A stretch of DNA of 6,227 nucleotides from Nitrospira sp. UBA6909 (GCA_002451055.1 DKBD01000009.1:1-6227), one strand, 5' to 3'. Shown: positions 1 to 6,175, counted from the stretch's first letter. Translations and numbers: made by a program. The notes: generated by a model from the letters alone, not told the origin.

Positions 1-723
1 GAAGGTGTCGGGAAGGCCCTGAAGGGTTTCAAGAAGGAAGTCAGTGACGTTCCCCAGCCGCCTGCCGATCACGCTCAACCGGATTCTCCACAGCCACAAC
101 GGGATCAGGATCCACTGTCAGCGGCCTCGACCATTCAGTCCCCAAACGAGAATGCGGCATCCGCAATGGTCACACCCAACAGGGCCTCTGGCCCTGGTCC
201 GGAAATGACACCCGGCACTACGGCTTCTTCGCTCTACAATGCGGGGCCGCCTCCCCCTCAACCGACACGTACCGTGCCCCGTCCAGAATCACAGGGAGTT
301 GCTGGGCCGGCCCAGCATGTGGTCTCGATGGAGGAGCGCGCTGCCGCCCCGGCACCGAAACCTCGTGGACAGTATCCGTCCCTGCCAGCCGGATCACAAG
401 CGAAACCGGCTGCAAAGCGCCCTTCGGCCATCGTGAATAAGGAAGCTCTGGCCCGTGTGCAGGCCCAACAAGCCGCCCTGAAGGCCAAGGCTGCGCCAGC
501 TCCGGCGGATATTTCTCCAGATGCTATGCAGAGCGTGGGAGAAGGTGTGGGCGATGTACTGCGAACATTCCGTCAAGCCGTGGCCGACGTCCGCAACAGC
601 GTCGATCCCCAGATGCGCACCATTCAGGCAGAACTGGATGCGGCGCAAGACGAACTCCACCGCTCACTTGAAACCCCAACCGAAAATCCTGCTACTCAAG
701 AAGATCCCTCAAAACCCGCGTGA
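1..723 (+). CDS. TatA/TatB-type twin-arginine translocase subunit, 5' end missing
   Basis: The frame is open from base 1 to a TGA at 721-723, giving 240 visible residues; the start and the expected N-terminal membrane helix lie left of the window. The first visible residues (EGVGKALKGFKKEVSD) match the amphipathic helix that follows the membrane segment in TatA proteins, whose hallmark is G-F-K-K. TatA/B subunits sit in the cytoplasmic membrane and build the pore that exports folded proteins with twin-arginine signals. Residues about 19-175 are a proline/alanine-rich, low-complexity linker. Residues 181-197 (EGVGDVLRTFRQAVADV) repeat the first helix at 9 of 17 positions and continue into a charged, probably helical stretch resembling the cytoplasmic helices of TatB. 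The protein is much longer than an ordinary TatA (about 60-90 residues). Whether it acts as TatA, TatB or both cannot be decided here. An internal ATG at 166 is in frame, but the TatA-like residues upstream of it show that it is not the true start. Confidence 0.75.
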   Translation, partial: EGVGKALKGFKKEVSDVPQPPADHAQPDSPQPQRDQDPLSAASTIQSPNENAASAMVTPNRASGPGPEMTPGTTASSLYNAGPPPPQPTRTVPRPESQGVAGPAQHVVSMEERAAAPAPKPRGQYPSLPAGSQAKPAAKRPSAIVNKEALARVQAQQAALKAKAAPAPADISPDAMQSVGEGVGDVLRTFRQAVADVRNSVDPQMRTIQAELDAAQDELHRSLETPTENPATQEDPSKPA

Positions 724-734
724 CCTTCAAGTCA

Positions 735-750
735 ATCACGTTGCCGTGAT
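735..750 (+). terminator. weak hairpin after the Tat gene, possible terminator
   Basis: ATCACG (735-740) and CGTGAT (745-750) form a 6-bp stem with a TTGC loop, 11 bases after the Tat stop codon. The following bases contain only a short TTT and no real T-tract, so intrinsic termination is doubtful. The rest of the convergent gap 724-945 shows no stronger stem, no RNA gene and no convincing reading frame. Confidence 0.2.
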
Positions 751-945
751 CGTGTTTCACTCGTGAGCTACGCGTTTCTTTTCTCATTGTGTCTCAGCAC
801 GATTCTGTGACGCCGTGCGATGGAAAGCCGCTTGCTTATTTGTGGCGGGATTTGGACAGTAGATCAATTACCGAGGAGCTGTAACCGATTCTAACTCGAG
901 AAAATAGCCCCGAAGTCAAGTGGCGCTGTGGGAGGGCGCAAGGAA

Positions 946-1467
946 TCAGGAAGGATTGCGAATTCGGTTCCGATTCAACGCATCGACCAAATCTACAAGC
1001 TGATCTTGTGCGGTTTTGTCGATCTCGACGAACTGAACTCCCATTCCAGGAAACAAGAGATATCGTTCAGGTTTATTGCGGACCCAGACCACCTTCGCCT
1101 TCGCTCTCAGTTTTTCCAGCGGCCGATCAGGCAGTGCGAAATCCAGAAACAGTTCTGACCCCAACTCCAGAGGAGAGCTACTCTCGATGAACAGACCGCC
1201 GCCGCCGATGCCGCCGGTGAGACTTTCGAATTCACGCCCATCGGAGGTCATGCAATGTACTTTGACCGCGAGAGCGGCTCTCGGGTAGGCTCGGCAGTGG
1301 TCAAACTTGCCCTCGCCATCCGCCAACACCCGTTCAATGACTATACCCCACGGCATATCGCCCAACACACCCCCCGACGCATCCTGCACGATAATGGTCT
1401 CTTGATCGGGGTCGATGACGATGGACTTGCCTTCATGGCCTATGGTTGATGTGACCGGAAATTTCAT
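946..1467 (-). CDS. PilZ-like domain protein, second of a tandem pair
   Basis: A 173-residue protein. An N-terminal part of about 58 residues of unknown fold is followed by a PilZ-like beta-barrel domain. PilZ domains usually bind cyclic di-GMP through an RxxxR motif and a D/N-x-S-x-x-G motif. Here R59-A-Y-P-R63 supplies the first, but the second is replaced by G-G-I-G-G-G-G (85-91), followed by LFIES. The typical PilZ end PGMGVQF is present near the C-terminus. The ATG at 1467 was chosen because MKFPV aligns with the start MKYPV of the neighbouring paralogue. The ribosome-binding site is poor, and a GTG further upstream (in the codon run V-F-W-G-E-R-L-T-D before this Met) is an alternative. 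The gene follows its paralogue by 44 bases on the same strand, so the two are probably co-transcribed. No signal peptide or membrane segment is seen, so a cytoplasmic protein is likely. Ligand binding is uncertain. Confidence 0.8.
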   Translation of the reverse strand: MKFPVTSTIGHEGKSIVIDPDQETIIVQDASGGVLGDMPWGIVIERVLADGEGKFDHCRAYPRAALAVKVHCMTSDGREFESLTGGIGGGGLFIESSSPLELGSELFLDFALPDRPLEKLRAKAKVVWVRNKPERYLLFPGMGVQFVEIDKTAQDQLVDLVDALNRNRIRNPS

Positions 1468-1511
1468 ATCCGTGAGGCGCTCTCCCCAAAACACTGCCTT
1501 TCCGTCAAAAC

Positions 1512-2030
1512 CTAGGAAGTCTGGGCCTTTCCCTGCAGTGATTTGACCAGGTCCAAAATCCGTTGCCTGACCTCTGGATCGACGTCTGTAAACTGCACTC
1601 CCATCCCTGGGCTGAATGTATAGTGATCGGCTTTCGGACAGATCCAGGCCACTATTCCCCTGGTTGGAAGCCATTCTTCCGGATGTTCCGGCAGTGAGAA
1701 CTCCATGGCCAATCTCGTTCCCACCGGCAGCGGGGCCACGCTTTCAATAAACATCCCGCCTCCGCCGATACCGCCGGCTCGACTGTCGAAGTATTCCCCT
1801 TCCGGCGTGTGATACCGAACCCGAAACGCGAGCGAGATGCGCGGTTCCGTTCGCACTTCATTTTGAACCGGCACCGTACGATACGCCATGATTTGGTCGA
1901 TCACCAAATCCCACGAAAGGCTCCCGATCGGTTCCCCATTGATCCCCAATAAAGCGATCACTTCGCGTGCCGCATCAAGCTCAATCGCTTTACCTCGATG
2001 GCGAGGACTGAATGACACAGGGTATTTCAC
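1512..2030 (-). CDS. PilZ-like domain protein, first of a tandem pair
   Basis: A 172-residue protein starting at GTG (2028-2030) and ending at TAG. The start is preceded by AGGGAG eight bases upstream, a good ribosome-binding site, and MKYPV matches the start of the downstream paralogue. The frame continues upstream towards 2216, but that stretch overlaps a promoter-like site and has no counterpart in the paralogue. The N-terminal region of about 59 residues shares with the paralogue the pattern G-K-x-I, a G-x-x-x-G and W40 followed by V-I. The PilZ-like domain begins at R60-T-E-P-R64. The second ligand motif is replaced by G-G-I-G-G-G-G (86-92), then MFIES, and the domain ends with SPGMGVQF. 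The two paralogues align nearly without gaps, with roughly a third or more identical residues by eye. A role as a cyclic di-GMP effector would be the family default, but the altered motif makes that unsure. Confidence 0.82.
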   Translation of the reverse strand: MKYPVSFSPRHRGKAIELDAAREVIALLGINGEPIGSLSWDLVIDQIMAYRTVPVQNEVRTEPRISLAFRVRYHTPEGEYFDSRAGGIGGGGMFIESVAPLPVGTRLAMEFSLPEHPEEWLPTRGIVAWICPKADHYTFSPGMGVQFTDVDPEVRQRILDLVKSLQGKAQTS

Positions 2031-2069
2031 AGATCCTTCTCCCTTCGCTCGATGGCTTCGTATGTGGCA

Positions 2070-2097
2070 AGTATAGCGCAGCGCTTCCACTTGTCGA
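2070..2097 (-). promoter_or_regulatory. sigma70-like promoter for the PilZ gene pair
   Basis: On the minus strand, TCGACA (2097-2092) and TATACT (2075-2070) each match the consensus at five of six positions and are 16 bases apart. Transcription would start near 2063, leaving an untranslated leader of about 30 bases before the GTG at 2030. The spacer holds the dyad AGCGC-A-GCGCT (2075-2085), which might bind a regulator. The site lies after the hairpin that follows clpX, so it would give the PilZ pair independent expression. Confidence 0.5.
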
Positions 2098-2191
2098 GGA
2101 AATGCAGCGAAGTCTACATACTGGAGAAGCGGGGTATCACACAGGAGAGACCGGGCGGACAACAAGCGGAATTGAGAAGCACGTGCGTGCA

Positions 2192-2222
2192 GCGCGGGTG
2201 CCCTCTGCTGAGTCACCCGCGC
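2192..2222 (-). terminator. strong hairpin after clpX, likely terminator or 3' end
   Basis: GCGCGGGTG (2192-2200) and CACCCGCGC (2214-2222) form a perfect 9-bp GC-rich stem with a 13-base loop, beginning 12 bases past the clpX stop on the minus strand. No T-tract follows in that direction (the next bases read TGCACGCACG), so it may be an inefficient terminator, a Rho-dependent end, or a structure protecting the clpX mRNA 3' end. Confidence 0.45.
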
Positions 2223-2234
2223 CTTTCGAGCAAA

Positions 2235-3491
2235 TTATGCGCTCTTGGCGTCGATATCCTGCTCGAAGATGCGGATCGGTGGATTTTTCCCCACAATCGC
2301 ATCTTCTGTAATGACAACTTCTTTGATCTGCTTTTGGGACGGGGCGTCATACATCACGTCCAACATCACCTCTTCCAAAATAGCCCGAAGCCCGCGGGCA
2401 CCGGTCTTTTGCGCGTAGACTTTCCGTGCGACGGCGACCAACGCTCCCTCGGTAAATCTCAGCTTGACCTTTTCGAAAGACATCAGCTTTTCGTATTGCT
2501 TCGTCAGGGCATTTCGCGGTTCGCTGAGGATTCGGATCAACGCCCGCTCATCCAATTCCTCTAGAGTAGCCACGACCGGTAATCGCCCGACAAATTCGGG
2601 GATGAGTCCATACTTCAGAAAATCCTCAGGCTGTACTCTCGCAAGAAGATCGCCCAACCGCACATCATTCCGTCCGCGAATTTCCGCCCCAAATCCCATG
2701 GCTTTCCGATTGAGCCGCTGCTCGATGATCTGTTCCAATCCGACGAACGCTCCTCCGCAAATGAACAGGATATTGCTCGTGTTAACCTGGATGAATTCTT
2801 GATGGGGATGCTTCCTGCCTCCTTGTGGAGGAACATTCGCGACTGTTCCCTCGATAAGCTTCAGCAGCGCTTGCTGGACTCCTTCGCCGGACACATCTCT
2901 CGTGATTGACGGGCTGTCGCTCTTTCTGCTGATCTTGTCGATCTCATCAATGTATACGATCCCGCGCTCGGCCCGCTCCACATCATAGTCGGCTGCTTGG
3001 AGGAGTTTCAGAATGATGTTTTCGACATCTTCGCCCACGTAGCCGGCCTCTGTAAGCGTGGTTGCATCAGCCAGCGTGAACGGCACGTCCAAATACTTGG
3101 CGAGGGTTTGAGCCAGGAGGGTCTTCCCGGTGCCGGTCGGGCCTACCATGAGAATATTGCCCTTCTGCAGCTCGATATCGTCGACCTCTTTCTCCTTGGA
3201 CGAAATACGCTTGTAATGGTTGTGCACGGCGACGGACAAAATCCGTTTCGCACGGTCCTGACCGACGACATACTGATCCAGATGATATTTGATTTCGGCG
3301 GGTTTTTTGAGCTTGGAGGAGATTTCCTCCTTTGCCTCTTCCCAATCCTCAGCGATGATGTCGTTGCATAGGTTGACACATTCGTCGCAGATGTAGACCG
3401 TCGGCCCGGCGATCAACTTGCGTACTTCGTCACGACTCTTTCCACAGAAGGAACACCGCAAGTGTCGGTCGATCTTCTCCTGCTTTGCCAT
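2235..3491 (-). CDS. clpX: ATP-dependent Clp protease ATP-binding subunit ClpX
   Basis: A 418-residue AAA+ unfoldase, close to the usual length of about 420. As a hexamer in the cytoplasm, ClpX recognises tagged or damaged proteins, unfolds them with ATP and threads them into ClpP. The N-terminal zinc-binding domain has C13-x2-C16 and C35-x2-C38. Walker A is GPTGTGKT (117-124), the substrate-gripping pore loop is GYVGED (150-155), and Walker B is [10 protein letters not shown] (178-187). A second pore loop lies in RDVSGEGVQ (198-206). The arginine finger is R303 in EFVGRLPV and the sensor-2 arginine is R366 in GARGLR. The ClpP-docking loop is M265-G-F, a variant of the common IGF. All key residues are present. 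The ATG at 3491 follows a strong AGGAGG and starts the conserved [16 protein letters not shown]; the open frame extending upstream of it lies inside clpP in another frame. clpP ends only 13 bases upstream, so the two are surely co-transcribed. Confidence 0.97.
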   Translation of the reverse strand: MAKQEKIDRHLRCSFCGKSRDEVRKLIAGPTVYICDECVNLCNDIIAEDWEEAKEEISSKLKKPAEIKYHLDQYVVGQDRAKRILSVAVHNHYKRISSKEKEVDDIELQKGNILMVGPTGTGKTLLAQTLAKYLDVPFTLADATTLTEAGYVGEDVENIILKLLQAADYDVERAERGIVYIDEIDKISRKSDSPSITRDVSGEGVQQALLKLIEGTVANVPPQGGRKHPHQEFIQVNTSNILFICGGAFVGLEQIIEQRLNRKAMGFGAEIRGRNDVRLGDLLARVQPEDFLKYGLIPEFVGRLPVVATLEELDERALIRILSEPRNALTKQYEKLMSFEKVKLRFTEGALVAVARKVYAQKTGARGLRAILEEVMLDVMYDAPSQKQIKEVVITEDAIVGKNPPIRIFEQDIDAKSA

Positions 3492-3495
3492 GTAC

Positions 3496-3501
3496 CCTCC
3501 T
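3496..3501 (-). promoter_or_regulatory. ribosome-binding site of clpX
   Basis: A perfect AGGAGG on the minus strand lies within the 13-base clpP-clpX gap, four bases before the clpX ATG. It fixes the clpX start and suggests efficient translation relative to its neighbours. Confidence 0.8.
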
Positions 3502-3504
3502 GTG

Positions 3505-4140
3505 TTACTTACCTTTGACCTCGTCCTTGCCGCCGCCGGACTCAGCCGCCTTGACCGATTTTGGCGGCCTGGTGATGACCTCGTCGATAAGCCCGTATCG
3601 CTTGGCTTCCTCCCCGGACATGAAATAGTCCCGCTCGGTATCATGGGCGATTTTTTCGATGGCCTGTCCGGTATGTTTGGCCATGATCTCGTTGAGACGC
3701 TCGCGAATCTTCAGAATTTCCTTGGCGTGGATGTCGATTTCCGTCGCCTGCCCTTGAAAGCCACCCAGCGGTTGGTGAATCATCACGCGCGCATTAGGCA
3801 ACGCAAACCGCTTGCCCCTCGTGCCAGCGGTCAACAACAAGGCGCCCATACTGGCGGCTTGGCCGAGGCAAATCGTGTTGATCGGCGGTTTCACGTATTG
3901 CATCGTGTCGTAGATGCCCAACCCAGCCGTCACGCTGCCTCCTGGAGAATTGACGTAGAGATTGATGTCTTTTTCTGGGTCTTCCGCCTCCAGAAAAAGA
4001 AGCTGGGCGATGACCAGATTGGCAAACACGTCGTCGATCGGGGCCCCGAGGAAAATAATACGGTCTTTCAAGAGCCGTGAGTAAATGTCATAGGCGCGCT
4101 CGCCTCGATTTGTTTGTTCGACTACGATCGGAACCAACAT
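3505..4140 (-). CDS. clpP: ATP-dependent Clp protease proteolytic subunit ClpP
   Basis: A 211-residue serine peptidase (family S14). Two stacked heptamers form a barrel that degrades proteins delivered by ClpX or a similar unfoldase. From the chosen ATG the catalytic triad falls at S97 (GQAASMGA), H122 (VMIHQPLGG) and D171 (ERDYFMS), exactly the numbering of mature E. coli ClpP, so there is essentially no N-terminal propeptide. The oxyanion-region motif [10 protein letters not shown] is at 64-73. The ATG at 4140 is preferred because AGGA lies seven bases upstream; a GTG two codons earlier (4146) is too close to that site but is a possible alternative. The C-terminus ends in a charged, glycine-containing tail (about 20 residues, [18 protein letters not shown]) beyond the conserved core. 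tig ends 70 bases upstream and clpX starts 13 bases downstream. Confidence 0.96.
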   Translation of the reverse strand: MLVPIVVEQTNRGERAYDIYSRLLKDRIIFLGAPIDDVFANLVIAQLLFLEAEDPEKDINLYVNSPGGSVTAGLGIYDTMQYVKPPINTICLGQAASMGALLLTAGTRGKRFALPNARVMIHQPLGGFQGQATEIDIHAKEILKIRERLNEIMAKHTGQAIEKIAHDTERDYFMSGEEAKRYGLIDEVITRPPKSVKAAESGGGKDEVKGK

Positions 4141-4210
4141 CGTCACATCCTTTCCGCAACAGCCATCCTGCGCATTGTGATCTGGAGCGCCGGCCCCCTG
4201 CTTACCTTAG

Positions 4211-5533
4211 TTATCCTTGAATCACCGCCTCGCGGTACACGAAATCCAGCGCCTTGTCCGTCAAGATCTTTATGCGCAGCTTTTCGATGGACTCTCGGCC
4301 GCCCGCCTGGATCATTTTCACCAGATCGACCAATGGCACCCGGAGCTCAGAGGCCAATCGGGTCACTTCGTTATTCAAGTCTTCCTCGCTGACAGACAAG
4401 CCTTCTTTTTCCGCGATTGCTTCGAGGATCAATCCCACCTTCACTCGGCGATTCGCCATTTCTCTATGATCCTCGCGAATCCGTGTGACTTCTTCCGCAT
4501 CCGTGCCATGGGCACTATCCGCACCCTGGCCCCGTTGCCGTTCCTGCAACCGCTGCCGGACGATCGTGTCGAGCTCACGCTCCACCAACGATTCGGGGAG
4601 ATCAAATTGATACGTGTCAGCCAGGCGGGAGAGAATGGCGTCTTTGTGCATCTCTTCGACGTCCTTCTTGAGAGCCTGTTCCATCTGGCCCCGCAACGTG
4701 TTTTTCAGCTCCTGAAGCGAAGCGTATGACCCGCAATCCTTCGCAAACTCGTCGTCAAGGGCAGGGAGCTTCTTCTCCTTGACCGCGGTCACGCCCAAAC
4801 GGAACTGGACGGTCTTGCCGGCGACGCGAGTGTCCGGATGGCCGGCCGGATAGGGCTGAGCGATCTCGACAACGTCCCCCTCCGACTTACCAAGAAGATG
4901 AGCGTCGATTTCAATGCCGAGCAACGGGGCCTTAGAGCCGACTTTGTGGAGATGGCCCTCTTTCTTTGTGCCTTCGAGCGGTCCGCCATCCAAGAACCCT
5001 TCAAGGGAGACCACGGCATAGTCACCCTCCTTCAAGGCCGTTCCGATCGGCAGCGCATCCAATCGCGCCTGCTGTTCGCGCAACACTTCCAGCGCACGGT
5101 CTACCTGCTCGTCCGACACAGTCCGTGTGTCCTGTTTGAGCGAGATGGGGTTGGGAGCCTTATAATCGCGGAGCTCGATGTTGGGTTTGATTTCAACAGT
5201 GGCAGTGAAGGTAAACGGCGAATCCTTCTTGATCTTGACACGGTCGAGTGGCGGGATTTCCACCACCACGGGACTGATTCCAGCCTGCTTGACCGCTTGA
5301 TCATAAAAATCCGGGACGAGGCTCCGGATCACATTCTCTTCTACCGTTTTGGCGTACCGTTTTTCCAAAATGGCCAGAGGAACTTTACCAGGCCGAAATC
5401 CTGGAACCCGAACCTGGCGATTCAGTTCCACGTAGGCCTGAGAGAATCGTTGCGTCACCTCGTCGGCGGGCACCTCGATCTTCAACGCACGCTTCATCGG
5501 GCCCAATTCGGTCATTTCCATTTTCATCGGCAT
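4211..5533 (-). CDS. tig: trigger factor, ribosome-associated chaperone and prolyl isomerase
   Basis: A 440-residue protein close to the normal length (about 430). Trigger factor binds the ribosome near the exit tunnel and shields emerging chains. The N-terminal ribosome-binding domain carries the signature GFRPGKVP (45-52), equivalent to GFRKGKVP of E. coli. An FKBP-type peptidyl-prolyl isomerase domain spans about residues 165-250, beginning with EGDYAVVSLEGFLDGGPLEG. The rest, to VYREAVIQG, is the helical chaperone domain, including a charged, glutamine/arginine-rich insertion (LQERQRGQGADSAHG) before its second half. The start is ambiguous because ATG codons occur at 5533, 5527, 5521 and 5515. 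The first is given because a GAAAG stretch lies about ten bases before it, but MKMEMTELG from 5527 is equally plausible. No strong ribosome-binding site is visible. tRNA-Leu ends 56 bases upstream on the same strand and clpP follows 70 bases after the TAA; no promoter is apparent in either gap. Confidence 0.95.
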   Translation of the reverse strand: MPMKMEMTELGPMKRALKIEVPADEVTQRFSQAYVELNRQVRVPGFRPGKVPLAILEKRYAKTVEENVIRSLVPDFYDQAVKQAGISPVVVEIPPLDRVKIKKDSPFTFTATVEIKPNIELRDYKAPNPISLKQDTRTVSDEQVDRALEVLREQQARLDALPIGTALKEGDYAVVSLEGFLDGGPLEGTKKEGHLHKVGSKAPLLGIEIDAHLLGKSEGDVVEIAQPYPAGHPDTRVAGKTVQFRLGVTAVKEKKLPALDDEFAKDCGSYASLQELKNTLRGQMEQALKKDVEEMHKDAILSRLADTYQFDLPESLVERELDTIVRQRLQERQRGQGADSAHGTDAEEVTRIREDHREMANRRVKVGLILEAIAEKEGLSVSEEDLNNEVTRLASELRVPLVDLVKMIQAGGRESIEKLRIKILTDKALDFVYREAVIQG

Positions 5534-5589
5534 AATTCAGAAACTTTCTTCTTAAGGCCAGAAGCTTCACGGCAACCGCATCTAGGTGA

Positions 5590-5672
5590 TGGTGCGAGAG
5601 GGGGGACTTGAACCCCCACGGTTGCCCACGAGATCCTAAGTCTCGCGCGTCTGCCAGTTCCGCCACTCTCGC
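5590..5672 (-). tRNA. tRNA-Leu, anticodon UAG
   Basis: An 83-base class II tRNA read on the minus strand. The acceptor stem GCGAGAG pairs with CTCTCGC, followed by discriminator A and an encoded CCA. The D-arm reads GCGGAACTGGCAGAC as in other leucine tRNAs. The anticodon stem CGAGA/TCTCG holds the loop CTTAGGA, giving anticodon UAG (reads CUA and other CUN codons). A short variable arm follows, and the T-arm is GGGGG-TTCAAGT-CCCCC. The gene sits directly upstream of tig in the same direction. Confidence 0.95.
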
Positions 5673-5685
5673 ACAAGTGAGCATG

Positions 5686-5707
5686 CCGCGCAGACCCATC
5701 TGCGCGG
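5686..5707 (-). other. leader hairpin upstream of tRNA-Leu
   Basis: CCGCGCAGA (5686-5694) and TCTGCGCGG (5699-5707) form a perfect 9-bp stem with a 4-base loop, 13 bases before the tRNA-Leu 5' end and inside the predicted leader. No T-tract follows, so it is more likely a processing or folding element than a terminator. A weaker alternative hairpin (GCGGT 5704-5708 with ACCGC 5716-5720) shares bases with it. Confidence 0.5.
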
Positions 5708-5743
5708 TGTCTCGAACCGCAAAAACACGCGATGTCGTATAGC

Positions 5744-5773
5744 TTTGTACCGTCGGATGCGTCCTAGTGTCAA
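5744..5773 (-). promoter_or_regulatory. sigma70-like promoter for tRNA-Leu and probably tig-clpP-clpX
   Basis: On the minus strand a perfect TTGACA (5773-5768) is followed after 18 bases by TACAAA (5749-5744), which matches the -10 consensus at four of six positions. Transcription would begin near 5737, about 65 bases before tRNA-Leu. The dyad CCCAT-ACG-ATGGG (5774-5786) directly abuts the -35 element and could be an operator. No CIRCE-type heat-shock operator is seen. Confidence 0.5.
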
Positions 5774-5850
5774 CCCATACGATGGGGTAATCCGGTGCGA
5801 TGCAGCCCTCCTCAAAGGTTGGCTGAACCGATCAGATTTGTTGTCGAATT

Positions 5851-5867
5851 CGGCGGATGAGCCGCCG
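5851..5867. repeat. short GC-rich inverted repeat between the divergent tRNA genes
   Basis: CGGCGG (5851-5856) and CCGCCG (5862-5867) form a 6-bp stem with a 5-base loop. It lies just upstream of the proposed -35 of tRNA-Ser. No T-tract is present on either strand, and its function is unknown. Confidence 0.35.
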
Positions 5868-5873
5868 CTCAAC

Positions 5874-5902
5874 TTGCCGCTCATAAGGACGCATGCTAAG
5901 AT
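5874..5902 (+). promoter_or_regulatory. possible sigma70-like promoter for tRNA-Ser
   Basis: TTGCCG (5874-5879) and TAAGAT (5897-5902) each match consensus at four of six positions with an ideal 17-base spacer. Transcription would begin near 5909, about 20 bases ahead of the mature tRNA. The -10 element lies within the left arm of an inverted repeat. Confidence 0.35.
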
Positions 5903-5920
5903 GCCCCTTCCTTAGCGTGC
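5891..5920 (+). repeat. inverted repeat just upstream of tRNA-Ser
   Basis: GCATGCTAAG (5891-5900) pairs with CTTAGCGTGC (5911-5920) over ten positions, with one G-T wobble, around a 10-base loop. It ends nine bases before the tRNA-Ser 5' end and overlaps the proposed -10 element. It could be a regulator-binding dyad, a processing hairpin if transcription starts further upstream, or chance. Confidence 0.4.
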
Positions 5921-5929
5921 CACAGTCGC

Positions 5930-6019
<90 letters not shown>

Positions 6020-6036
6020 ACTTTGCCCTTAAGACA

Positions 6037-6061
6037 AAGGTGGGCGAGATCTCGCCATCTT
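6037..6061 (+). terminator. palindromic hairpin after tRNA-Ser, possible terminator
   Basis: GGCGAGATCTCGCC (6043-6056) is a perfect 14-base palindrome. Flanking bases extend the stem (AAGGT with ATCTT, one bulged G and one wobble), ending 42 bases after the tRNA. Only two T residues follow the stem, so the case for intrinsic termination is modest. Confidence 0.35.
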
Positions 6062-6081
6062 GAATGGCCGATCTGCCAAAG

Positions 6082-6175
6082 CAGTGCTGAGTGATGCGAG
6101 CTGATTAAGACCATCAAAAAGAAGCTGGTCGAACGGTACCAGTCCTGCTCCCGCGCCATCATGAACTCAGCACTG
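6082..6175. repeat. 11-bp inverted repeat spanning 94 bases downstream of tRNA-Ser
   Basis: CAGTGCTGAGT (6082-6092) is exactly complementary to ACTCAGCACTG (6165-6175). Inside, GATG and CATC can extend the stem after a small bulge, and CTGGT (6125-6129) can pair with ACCAG (6138-6142) as an inner hairpin. The layout could be a structured RNA, a small repeat element, or chance pairing within a gene. Confidence 0.4.

Noticed and set aside
724..945. Possible small gene or RNA in the convergent gap
   Set aside because: Short frames here have no ribosome-binding site or recognisable product, and the stems are weak. The stretch looks like an ordinary 3'-to-3' gap.
1468..1674. Upstream extension of the second PilZ gene frame
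   Set aside because: It lies inside the other PilZ gene in another frame, and paralogue alignment places the start at MKFPV.
2031..2216. Upstream extension of the first PilZ gene frame to an ATG at 2216
   Set aside because: The extension overlaps the promoter-like site and the post-clpX hairpin. The GTG at 2030 has a good ribosome-binding site and matches the paralogue start.
3418..4080. Long open frame opposite clpP, and similar ones opposite clpX and tig
   Set aside because: They are antisense shadows of genes with intact catalytic motifs. Their translations show no recognisable family or start signals.
4141..4146. GTG start of clpP two codons upstream of the ATG
   Set aside because: It lies only one base from the AGGA motif, whereas the ATG at 4140 has ideal spacing and gives standard mature numbering.
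4141..4210. Possible separate promoter for clpP in the tig-clpP gap
   Set aside because: No acceptable -35/-10 pair or terminator stem was seen in these 70 bases, so co-transcription is simpler.
5385..5699. Open frame on the minus strand running through tRNA-Leu into the start region of tig
   Set aside because: Its middle (VAELADARDLGSRG) is the translation of the leucine tRNA itself, a well-known false protein. It overlaps tig and has no ribosome-binding site.
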